Source: RBG-16-66-20 sp049651845 (GTDB lineage Bacteria > Pseudomonadota > Gammaproteobacteria > Burkholderiales > SG8-39). Taken from it: a stretch of 28,103 nucleotides of DNA. The stretch lies in assembly GCA_049651845.1 (NCBI GenBank), contig JBASCW010000172.1, positions 1 through 28,103 of the forward strand, in the 5' to 3' direction. Shown here piece by piece: positions 22,412 to 28,103 of this stretch. How positions within the stretch are numbered: position 1 is the first letter of the stretch; each line of letters begins with the position of its first letter. The notes beneath the pieces were generated by a model. It was not told where the DNA came from. It worked only from the letters and a program-made list of their open reading frames with translations, and searched no databases. The position numbers and the translations under genes are program-made.

Positions 22412-22469
22412 GCAGGAAGTGTACTCGGACGTGTGCCTTTTGTCATCAGGCCGCCAAGTGGCGGGTGGT

Positions 22470-22589
22470 CACGTCAACGTTCGCGACCAGGCGCGGCTAT
22501 CGGAGCCCGCGCAGCGACTGATGAAGATCCGCGGGATCGGGGCCACCACGGCGCTGGCGATCGTCGCCACCGTGGGCGATGCGCGCGAG
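22470..22589 (+). mobile_element. IS110-family transposase scrap
   Basis: In the frame that continues into the integrase remnant, VNVRDQARLSEPAQRLMKIRGIGATTALAIVATVGDA reads like the region just before and across the helix-hairpin-helix (Transposase_20) of IS110/IS1111-type transposases, whose usual text is QRLxxIPGIGPxTA. Only about 35-40 residues remain. No DEDD domain and no IS ends are visible. It occupies the place where attI and the integrase N-terminus should be. The stretch 22412-22470 before it holds only a short hairpin (GCCGCCAAGTGGCGG) and no clear promoter. Confidence 0.6.
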
Positions 22590-23045
22590 CAGGCGGTGCA
22601 GCCGTTGCAGGAGCACCTCGGCCGCGTGCGCGCGCTGCACCAGCGCGACCTTGCCGACGGTCACGGCGCAGTGAGCCTGCCGGACGCGCTCGCGAGGAAG
22701 TATCCGAGCGCCGCGCGGCAATGGGCGTGGCAGTTCGTCTTCCCATCCCAGAATTTGTCGGCAGATCCCGAGTCGGGCGTGGTTCGGCGTCATCACATCT
22801 TTCCCGACACCCTGCAACGCGCAGCCAAGGAAGCTGCCCGAGCGGCCCGCATCGTCAAACCGGTGAGTTGCCACACGCTGCGCCACTCGTTCGCGACGCA
22901 CTTGCTCGAAGCCGGCCACGACATCCGCACGGTGCAGGAGCTGCTCGGTCACAGCGAAGTCGGCACGACGATGATCTACACGCACGTGCTCAACAAGGGC
23001 GAGCGTGGCGTGGCGGGCCCGCTGGATCGCCATGTTCGAGGCTGA
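22590..23045 (+). pseudogene. intI: Integron integrase, C-terminal part only
   Basis: About 150 residues of a tyrosine recombinase. QPLQEHLGRVRALHQRDLADG and ALARKYPSAARQWAWQFVFPSQNLSADPESGVVRRHH are the segment specific to IntI proteins. The catalytic end is SCHTLRHSFATHLLEAGHDIRTVQELLGHSEVGTTMIYTHVL, with the second Arg, His and the nucleophilic Tyr. It ends LDRHVRG at a TGA. The N-terminal SAM-like domain and the first catalytic Arg are missing, and the frame is fused upstream to an IS110-type scrap. Full IntI is about 320-340 residues, so this copy cannot be a normal integrase. Confidence 0.88.
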
Positions 23046-23065
23046 AAATCATGAACTTGCGATCC

Positions 23066-23088
23066 TGAGGCCGCAAATTGCGACCTCA
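23066..23088. promoter_or_regulatory. Palindromic operator-like site upstream of the ORF6N gene
   Basis: TGAGGCCGCAA-A-TTGCGACCTCA, 11-bp arms with one mismatch around a central A. It ends 7 bp before the ORF6N start and shares the core CGCAAATTGCGACC with a second, perfect palindrome inside the gene. It probably binds a dimeric protein, perhaps the ORF6N product itself (inference). Confidence 0.6.
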
Positions 23089-23095
23089 AGTTGGG

Positions 23096-23660
23096 ATGAC
23101 GATGCGGCCGGTTGAACGTATCGCGTCACGGATTCTCATGGTGCGGGGGCAGCGCGTGATACTCGATGCCGACCTGGCGGCGCTGTACGGCGTCACCACC
23201 AAACGGCTGAACGAGCAGGTGAAGCGCAACCGGGCCCGATTTCCCGGGGATTTCGTCTTCCGGCTGACAGCATCGGAGACAGCCGAGGTGGTCGCAAATT
23301 GCGACCACCTTGCCCGGCTGCGCTTTTCCCCGGCTACTCCCTTTGCGTTCACGGAACATGGTGCGCTGATGGCTTCGGCCGTTCTGAATACGTCCCGCGC
23401 AGTGGACGTGAGCATCTACGTCGTCCGCGCGTTCGTGCGGATGCGCGAATCGCTCAGGGGCCACAAAGCATTGGCAATGCGGCTGGACGAACTGGAAAGC
23501 AAGGTCGGCACGCACGATCGCGCCATCGGACAGATCCTTCAGGCGATAAGACAACTTACGCAGCCCGCCGAGGCCCCGAAGCGACGGCGCATCGGCTTCC
23601 TTTGGCGAAATGCCGGACGCGACGACAAGAGCGGGACGGCGCCCCGCTTACAATTACGCC
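23096..23660 (+). CDS. ORF6N-domain protein with displaced stop codon
   Basis: The ORF6N DNA-binding domain is clear at the N-terminus: VERIASRILMVRGQRVILDADLAALYGVTTKRLNEQVKRNRARFPGDFVFRLT, then ANCDHLARLRFSPATPFAFTEHGALMASAVLNTSRAVDVSIYVVRAFVRMRE. A short coiled-coil follows, and the usual family end KRRRIGF lies at 23582-23599. Members stop within a few residues of this point, but here the frame has no stop until 24661, about 1 kb inside the next gene in another phase. The listed end is where ggt begins. In the frame shifted by two, a TGA at 23662-23664 would end the gene in an ATGA overlap with ggt, so a small indel near 23600 is likely. Start: ATG 23096 or 23102; a TTG at 23078 is also in frame. 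ORF6N proteins are mostly phage- or mobile-element-associated. Confidence 0.7.
23286..23310. promoter_or_regulatory. Perfect palindrome inside the ORF6N gene
   Basis: AGGTGGTCGCAA-A-TTGCGACCACCT: 12-bp perfect arms around a central A, encoding EVVANCDHL. It shares the core GGYCGCAAATTGCGACC with the palindrome at 23066-23088, about 220 bp upstream. This looks like a paired operator, with one site before and one inside the gene. Confidence 0.6.
23649..23654 (+). promoter_or_regulatory. Putative -10 element of the gamma-glutamyltransferase gene
   Basis: TACAAT ends 6 nt before the ATG at 23661, the same spacing as at metY and the CoA-binding gene, and would give a leaderless transcript. No -35 of note and no Shine-Dalgarno. 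Confidence 0.4.
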
Positions 23661-25250
23661 ATGAGCGTTCCCTTCTCCTGGCAGTTCCCCTATACCTGGT
23701 CGCGCAAGCCCCTGTTCGCGAGGAACGTGGTGTGCACGTCGCAGCCGCTCGCCGCGCAGGCGGGCCTGCAGATGCTCGCCGCGGGCGGCAGCGCGGTGGA
23801 CGCGATCCTCGCCACGGCGATCACGCTGACGCTGGTGGAGCCCGTCTCCAACGGCATCGGCTCGGACGCCTACGCAATCGTCTGGGACGGCAAGCAGCTG
23901 CACGGCCTCAACGCCTCTGGGCGCTCGCCGGCCGCGTGGTCGCCGGAATACTTCGCCAAGGAAGGCAAAGTACCGGTGCGCGGCTGGAACTCGGTGAGCG
24001 TGCCGGGCTGCGTGCAGGCCTGGGTGGACCTGCACGCCAAGTTCGGCAAGCTGCCCTTCGAGAAGCTCTTCGAGGCGGCGATCCGCTACGGGCGCGAGGG
24101 CTTCATGGTGTCGCCGACCATCGCCAGGCAGTGGGCCGCGCAGGTGCCCGAGCTGAAGGTGCAGCCGGGCTTCGCCGAGGCGTTCATACCGGGCGGGCGG
24201 CCGCCGGCCATCGGCGAAGTCTTCAAGTGGATGGATCACGCGGCGACGCTGGAGAAGATCGCCGCGACGCGCGGCAAGGCGTTCTACAGCGGCGACGTGG
24301 CCGAGAAGATCGAGGCGCACGCGAAGCAGCACGGCGGCGAGATGCGGGTCTCGGACCTCGCCGCGCACAAGTCCGAATGGGTCGACACGCTACAGCACGA
24401 CTACCGCGGCTACACCATCCACGAGATCCCGCCCAACGGCCAGGGCATCGTCGCGCTGATCGCGCTCGGCATCCTCGAGCACTTCGACATGGCCTCGATC
24501 CCGGTGGACTCCACCGAGAGCTTCCACCTGCAGATCGAGGCGGTGAAGCTCGCCTTCGCCGACGCGCTTGCCTACGTGGCGGATATCGATTGCATGCCTT
24601 TCAAGCCGGAGAAATTGCTGGACAGGAATTATCTGGCGTCCAGGGCAAAATTGATCGATAGAAAAAAAGCGCAACCCTTTTCCGCCGGCGAGCCGCCGCA
24701 GGGCGGCACGGTGTACCTCACCGCGGCCGATGCCTCGGGGATGATGGTGTCGATGATCCAGTCGAACTATATGGGCTTCGGCTCCGGCGTCGTGGTGCCG
24801 GGCACGGGGGTGTCGCTGCAGAACCGCGCGGCGACTTTCGTGATGACCGAGGGCCACCCGAACCGCGTGGGGCCGAAGAAGAAGCCCTACCAGACCATCA
24901 TCCCGGGCTTCGTGACCAAGGACGGCAAGCCGGTGATGAGCTTCGGCGTGATGGGCGGCACCATGCAGCCGCAGGGCCACGCGCAGGTGATGGTGCGCAT
25001 CGCCGACTACGGGCAGAACCCGCAGGCGGCCTGCGACGGCCCGCGCTTCCGCTGGGTGCAGGGCATGGACGTGAGCGTGGAGGACAACTTCCCGCCCAAG
25101 GTGGTCGAGGAACTGCGCGCGCGCGGCCACCGCATCGTCACCGTGGACGACTACAACCAGTTCGGCAGCGGCCAGATGATCTGGCAGATGGACGGCGGCT
25201 GGCTGGCGGCGAGCGACCCCCGGCGCGACGGCCAGGCCGCCGGGTTCTAA
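23661..25250 (+). CDS. Gamma-glutamyltransferase family protein (Ntn hydrolase)
   Basis: 529 residues. The family cleaves itself at a Thr that becomes the nucleophile; here this is Thr350 in PPQGGTVYLTAADASG. Other GGT landmarks: AAQAGLQMLAAGGSAVDAILA, NGIGSDAYAIVW, PNGQGIVALIALGIL before the cleavage site, and MSFGVMGGTMQPQGHAQVM in the small subunit. No signal peptide is visible, so a cytoplasmic YwrD-like member is more likely than the periplasmic Ggt; the exact substrate is unknown. The ATG at 23661 is preferred; an in-frame ATG at 23610 lies in the tail of the ORF6N gene. About 24585-24690, just before the nucleophile, is a low-GC patch with AAA/TTG/GAT codons. A hairpin repeat follows the stop. 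Confidence 0.92.
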   Translation: MSVPFSWQFPYTWSRKPLFARNVVCTSQPLAAQAGLQMLAAGGSAVDAILATAITLTLVEPVSNGIGSDAYAIVWDGKQLHGLNASGRSPAAWSPEYFAKEGKVPVRGWNSVSVPGCVQAWVDLHAKFGKLPFEKLFEAAIRYGREGFMVSPTIARQWAAQVPELKVQPGFAEAFIPGGRPPAIGEVFKWMDHAATLEKIAATRGKAFYSGDVAEKIEAHAKQHGGEMRVSDLAAHKSEWVDTLQHDYRGYTIHEIPPNGQGIVALIALGILEHFDMASIPVDSTESFHLQIEAVKLAFADALAYVADIDCMPFKPEKLLDRNYLASRAKLIDRKKAQPFSAGEPPQGGTVYLTAADASGMMVSMIQSNYMGFGSGVVVPGTGVSLQNRAATFVMTEGHPNRVGPKKKPYQTIIPGFVTKDGKPVMSFGVMGGTMQPQGHAQVMVRIADYGQNPQAACDGPRFRWVQGMDVSVEDNFPPKVVEELRARGHRIVTVDDYNQFGSGQMIWQMDGGWLAASDPRRDGQAAGF

Positions 25251-25252
25251 AT

Positions 25253-25302
25253 GGGGTCAGAGCAACATTTCAGCTTCTTGAAATGTTGCTCTGACCCCCT
25301 TT
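25253..25302. repeat. REP-like hairpin, copy 2
   Basis: GGGGTCAGAGCAACATTTCA (25253-25272) and its exact reverse complement (25279-25298) form a 20-bp perfect stem with a 6-nt loop, followed by CCTTTTC. The core is shared with the repeat at 7118-7202. It lies between the GGT and GST genes and could act as an intrinsic terminator or a REP sequence. Confidence 0.85.
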
Positions 25303-25315
25303 TCTTGGAGCAAGG

Positions 25316-25930
25316 ATGCTGACGATCTGGGGCCGGGTGAACTCGGTCAACGTGAAGAAGGTGCTCTGGTGCCTGGACGAGCTGAGCCTGCAGTACGAGC
25401 GCATCGACGCCGGGATGCAGTACGGCGTGGTGAACACGCCCGAGTACCGCAGGATGAACCCGAACGGCCTGGTGCCGACGCTGGACGAGGACGGCTTCAT
25501 CCTATGGGAGTCGCATACCATCGTGCGCTACCTGGCCGATAAGTACGGCAAGGGCGTGCTGCGGCCGATGGAGCTGGAGCCGCGCTCGGTCGCCCACCAG
25601 TGGATGGACTGGGCGTTCTCGTTCCAGGGCAGCGTGCGCGACGCGTTCTGGAACCTGATCCGCACGCCCGCGGAGAAGCGCGACGCGAAAGCGATCGAGG
25701 CCTCGCGCGTGAAATCGGGCGAGATGGCGAAGATCCTCGATGCGGCGCTCGCCGACCGCATGTACGTCGCCGGGGCCTTCTCCATGGGCGACATCCCGAT
25801 CGGCGCCGAGGTGCAGCGCTGGATGCGGCTGCCCATGGAGCGACCGAAGCTGCCGAGCCTCGAGGCCTGGTTCGAGCGCCTGTGCGCGCGCCCGGCGTTC
25901 AAAAAGAACGTGGATATTCCTCTCACGTGA
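25316..25930 (+). CDS. Glutathione S-transferase
   Basis: 204 residues. N-terminal thioredoxin-like domain: IWGRVNSVNVKKVLWCLDEL, then NPNGLVPTLDEDGFILWESHTIVRYLADKYG with the cis-Pro and the Glu-Ser glutathione contact. The helical C-terminal domain includes YVAGAFSMGDIPIGAEVQRWM, the N-capping/hydrophobic-staple region. No Tyr is apparent at the N-terminal active-site position; a Ser/Asn (NSVN) is there, as in theta/beta-like classes. Cytoplasmic detoxification or a related glutathione reaction; substrate unknown. GGAG lies 6 nt before the ATG. The stop overlaps the start of the dehydrogenase gene by one base. Confidence 0.93.
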   Translation: MLTIWGRVNSVNVKKVLWCLDELSLQYERIDAGMQYGVVNTPEYRRMNPNGLVPTLDEDGFILWESHTIVRYLADKYGKGVLRPMELEPRSVAHQWMDWAFSFQGSVRDAFWNLIRTPAEKRDAKAIEASRVKSGEMAKILDAALADRMYVAGAFSMGDIPIGAEVQRWMRLPMERPKLPSLEAWFERLCARPAFKKNVDIPLT

Positions 25931-26697
25931 TGGCAAAGCCGGCGCAGAAAATCGCCATCGTCACGGGCGCGGCGAGCGGCATCGGCCTGGCCTGCGCCGA
26001 GCGCCTCGCCGCCGACGGTATGAAAGTCGTGCTCGCGGACACGAACGAAAAGGCGGGCACCGAGCACGCGAAACGACTGGCCGGCGATTTTGTTCTCTGC
26101 GATCTGACGAAAAGATCCGGTTGCAGGCAATTGGTCGACGCAACGCTCAGGAAGCACGGCACCGTGCACGTGCTCGTCAACAACGCGGGCTACCAGCACG
26201 TCTCGCCGATCGAGGATTTCCCCGAGGACCAGTGGGAGCGCATGATCGCGCTGATGCTCACCGCGCCGTTCCTGCTCACGCGCTATTGCTGGCCCGCGAT
26301 GAAGCGGCAGAAGTGGGGCCGCGTGGTGAACATCGGCTCGATTCACGCGGTGATCGCCTCGCCGTTCAAGGTCGGCTACATCGCCGCCAAGCACGGCCTG
26401 GTGGGCCTCACGCGCACCGCGGCGCTCGAAGGCGGCGAATACGGCATCACGGTGAACGCCATCTGCCCGGCCTACGTGCGCACGCCGCTCGTGGACAACC
26501 AGATCGCCGACCAGGCGAAAGCGAACAACCTGTCGGAACAGGAAGTGATCGAGAAGATCATGCTCGCGCCCGCGGCGGTGAAGCGCCTGATCGAGCCGGC
26601 CGAGGTGGCCGGCTTCGCCGCCTACCTGTGCAGCGACGCCGCCGGCACCATCACGGGCTCGGCTTTGACAATGGACCTCGGTTGGACGGCGCGCTAG
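25930..26697 (+). CDS. bdhA: 3-hydroxybutyrate dehydrogenase (SDR family)
   Basis: 255 residues of a classical short-chain dehydrogenase: GAASGIGLA (NAD-binding Gly-rich loop), NNAGYQHVSPIEDFPEDQW, the catalytic Ser in NIGSIHAVIASPFK and YIAAK. The segment HGLVGLTRTAALEGGEYGITVNAICPAYVRTPLVDNQI is characteristic of D-3-hydroxybutyrate dehydrogenases, which convert 3-hydroxybutyrate to acetoacetate with NAD+ in PHB and ketone-body use. The ATG at 25930 overlaps the GST stop. Its 3' end overlaps the convergent aminopeptidase gene by 47 bp. Codons at 26085-26150 are noticeably AT-richer (GAT TTT GTT CTC, ACG AAA AGA). Confidence 0.9.
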   Translation: MAKPAQKIAIVTGAASGIGLACAERLAADGMKVVLADTNEKAGTEHAKRLAGDFVLCDLTKRSGCRQLVDATLRKHGTVHVLVNNAGYQHVSPIEDFPEDQWERMIALMLTAPFLLTRYCWPAMKRQKWGRVVNIGSIHAVIASPFKVGYIAAKHGLVGLTRTAALEGGEYGITVNAICPAYVRTPLVDNQIADQAKANNLSEQEVIEKIMLAPAAVKRLIEPAEVAGFAAYLCSDAAGTITGSALTMDLGWTAR

Positions 26698-27643
26698 CCG
26701 CGTAGCGCTTCACCTGCGCGTAGAAGCGCTCCAGGTCACCGTCGTTCTCCTTGAGGATGTGCTCGAACTCGTTCACGAGCTCGGTGTAGGTCGCGAACGA
26801 GGCGAGGAAGGCGTTGTTGGGAACGACGTCCTTGAGCCGCCCCGAGAGCTTCTGCCTGAGGGCCGCGAGCTCCTGCTGCTTGCGCTCGCGCATCGCTTCG
26901 ACCGCGATCCTCGAGCGGTAGAGCTTCTCCAGGCGCGCGCGCGCCTGCTGGATCTCGGCCACCAGCTGCCGCTGGCGCTCCTCGGCCGCGAGCCAGTCGG
27001 CGAGGCCGCGGCCGGTGGCGAGCAGCCAGCGCCGCAGGCCCTCGCGCTCGACCGCCACCGCGAAGGACTCGTTGAAGGTCGAGTCGTCCTGGACGTAGGC
27101 CACCTGGTGCGCGAGCTCGTGGAAGATCAGGCGCGCGAGCTCCGCGTCCGGGAAGCGGATGAAGCTCGAGAGCAGCGGGTCGTCGAGGCGGCCGAGCGTG
27201 GAGTAGGCGGGCACGCCGTAGACGTGCACGTCGTAGCCGCCCGCGCGCAGCTCCGCGGCGTGGCGCTCGGTGTCGGCTTGCGCGAAGAAGCCTCGGTAGG
27301 ACACGCAGCCCGCCACCGGGAAGCAGGACTGCAGCGGCGCGAGCGCGAACTCCGGCGCCGCCACCACGTTCCACACCGCGTAAGGCCGGCCGATGTCGGC
27401 GTAGCTGCGGTAGCTGCCGTTGTCCGGGAGCTTCAGCTCGCGGCTCGCGTAGTCGCGGATCGAGCGCGCGAGAACGAGTCGCTCGCGCAGGGCGGGCGAC
27501 GCCGCCTGGTCCGCGAGCAGGGCCTCGACCGGGCGCGTGCTCGCCATCAGCGAAACCTGCCCGCTCACCGCCTGCGCGTAGTAGGCGAGCGTCTCGCAGC
27601 CCGAGAGCAGAACAGCGGCCAGCAGGCTAATGAGCTGGCGCAG
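26651..27643 (-). CDS. Putative lipoprotein aminopeptidase (PF10023/DUF2265 family)
   Basis: About 330 residues. The zinc-protease motif HELAHQ (LARLIFHELAHQVAYVQDDSTFNESFA, with a downstream Glu in NESFA) marks a predicted metallo-aminopeptidase. AGCVSYRGFF and YDVHVYGVPAYSTLG are typical of the family. The downstream part (ERQRQLVAEIQQARARLEKLY onward) is a long charged helix. No ATG or GTG gives the expected signal peptide. The in-frame sequence LRQLISLLAAVLLSGCETLAYY, a clear lipoprotein signal (lipobox LSGC), begins at a CTG (27643-27641) with GGGAGG four bases upstream, so I propose that start. The GTG at 27568 would lose the signal. The start overlaps the end of the hydrolase gene by 17 bp. 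Confidence 0.82.
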   Translation of the reverse strand: MRQLISLLAAVLLSGCETLAYYAQAVSGQVSLMASTRPVEALLADQAASPALRERLVLARSIRDYASRELKLPDNGSYRSYADIGRPYAVWNVVAAPEFALAPLQSCFPVAGCVSYRGFFAQADTERHAAELRAGGYDVHVYGVPAYSTLGRLDDPLLSSFIRFPDAELARLIFHELAHQVAYVQDDSTFNESFAVAVEREGLRRWLLATGRGLADWLAAEERQRQLVAEIQQARARLEKLYRSRIAVEAMRERKQQELAALRQKLSGRLKDVVPNNAFLASFATYTELVNEFEHILKENDGDLERFYAQVKRYAASAPSNRGPLSKPSP

Positions 27644-28103
27644 AAAACCTCCCGTCGGTGAGGAACGCCGCGACCTGCCCGGCCACGCGCGCCGACACCA
27701 GCATCGCGCTGTGCCCGACCGGCAGCGCTACGCGCTCGGTCATGCCCTCCACGGTCGTTTCCCCGAGCGCGACCACGCCGTCGTTCACGCCGGGCAGCGG
27801 CCCGAACAGGCGCCCGAGGCCGAGCGGCAGAGTGCCCGCGATGACGCCGAGCGCCTCGGGCCGGGTCCAGCGCGCCGTGCCCCGTTCGCGCCAGAGACCC
27901 TCGCTTTCGCCGAGCAGCCAGCGCCCGCCCGGGTAGCGCGCGAGGCGCCGGCCCGCATAGCAGCCGTTGACCGGCGAGCCGAGCAGCACCACGCGGCCCG
28001 CCGGCATCCGCGGCTCGCGCAGCAGGGCTTCCAGGATCACCAGGCCGCCCAGGCTGTGGCCCACGAAGTGCGCCGGGCCGCCGCCCGCCGGCACGTCGCG
28101 CGC
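27627..28103 (-). CDS. Alpha/beta hydrolase (lipase-like), 5' end beyond window
   Basis: Minus-strand frame open from the window edge to a TAG at 27627-27629, about 158 codons seen. The nucleophile elbow is HFVGHSLGGLVIL (G-H-S-L-G-G), followed by RVVLLGSPVNGCYAGRRLARYPGGRWLL. A likely acid is in PGVNDGVVAL and the catalytic His in LPVGHSAML. This layout (GHSLGG ... GSPxxG ... ND.VV ... GHSAML) fits the triacylglycerol-lipase/PGAP1-like group of proteobacterial hydrolases. The N-terminal part, including any signal peptide and the oxyanion HG, lies outside. It overlaps and probably is co-translated with the aminopeptidase. Confidence 0.88.
   Translation of the reverse strand, partial: ARDVPAGGGPAHFVGHSLGGLVILEALLREPRMPAGRVVLLGSPVNGCYAGRRLARYPGGRWLLGESEGLWRERGTARWTRPEALGVIAGTLPLGLGRLFGPLPGVNDGVVALGETTVEGMTERVALPVGHSAMLVSARVAGQVAAFLTDGRFSAPAH

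Larger units (their letters stand above)
20393..23045 (-). mobile_element. Degenerate chromosomal integron (truncated intI plus two cassettes)
   Basis: The plus-strand integrase remnant (22590-23045) has on its 5' side genes transcribed in the opposite direction, the standard integron geometry. The intI-proximal cassette is a toxin-antitoxin pair (22411-21808) ending in an attC at 21857-21794 that has the correct strand polarity. The next gene (21715-20420) would be a second cassette. GC content and codon use here are clearly lower than in the flanks. attI and the N-terminal half of intI are gone; an IS110-type scrap lies in their place, and an IS3-type scrap borders the distal end. The array is therefore probably immobile unless an integrase acts in trans. 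Confidence 0.7.

Noticed and set aside
23066..23310. Diversity-generating retroelement or phage att sites around the ORF6N gene
   Set aside because: No reverse transcriptase, no template/variable repeat pair; the two palindromes are symmetrical protein-binding-type sites rather than direct att repeats.

Overview
The window is GC-rich (about 70% in most genes by eye) with strong GC3 bias, many GTG/TTG starts and tightly overlapping ATGA/GTGA gene junctions. Together with the gene families, this points to a chromosomal segment of a betaproteobacterium (Burkholderiales/Rhodocyclales-like). No rRNA, tRNA or CRISPR array was seen.

Layout: (1) 1-4.7 kb: an edge-truncated secreted protein, a YkgJ cysteine-cluster protein, a frameshifted tiny lipoprotein, a minus-strand three-gene operon (NIPSNAP, HSL-type esterase, ThDP-dependent decarboxylase/synthase), and a divergent CoA-binding protein. 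(2) 4.8-16.2 kb: an AraC-type regulator followed by a large same-strand locus of the predicted ATP-grasp amidoligase / alpha-E / transglutaminase system. It has a split module (CP-ATP-grasp, alpha-E, transglutaminase-DUF2126) and a fused module (CP-ATP-grasp::alpha-E, transglutaminase). Between them sit two small membrane proteins and a trypsin-like protease. (3) 16.2-20.4 kb: a decayed formate/nitrite transporter, metY, a zinc alcohol dehydrogenase, and a minus-strand set of small membrane protein, GNAT and an internally deleted macrodomain.

(4) 20.4-23.05 kb: what I read as a degenerate chromosomal integron. The C-terminal part of an integron integrase (plus strand) is fused in frame to an IS110-type transposase scrap. 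On its 5' side, transcribed away from it, lie a BrnT/BrnA-like toxin-antitoxin cassette with a well-formed attC site and a lower-GC gene for a possible HhH/PD-(D/E)XK-like nuclease. An IS3-type scrap closes the far end. (5) 23.07-28.1 kb: an ORF6N-domain gene with twin palindromes and no proper stop, a gamma-glutamyltransferase, GST, 3-hydroxybutyrate dehydrogenase, and a minus-strand pair of lipoprotein aminopeptidase and alpha/beta hydrolase that runs off the window.

Most noteworthy signals: the integron remnant and its attC; the paired palindromes, one upstream of and one inside the ORF6N gene; the doubled amidoligase/transglutaminase locus with an embedded protease; two long hairpin repeats sharing one core; several in-frame low-GC patches inside GC-rich genes; and three genes damaged by deletion or frameshift.
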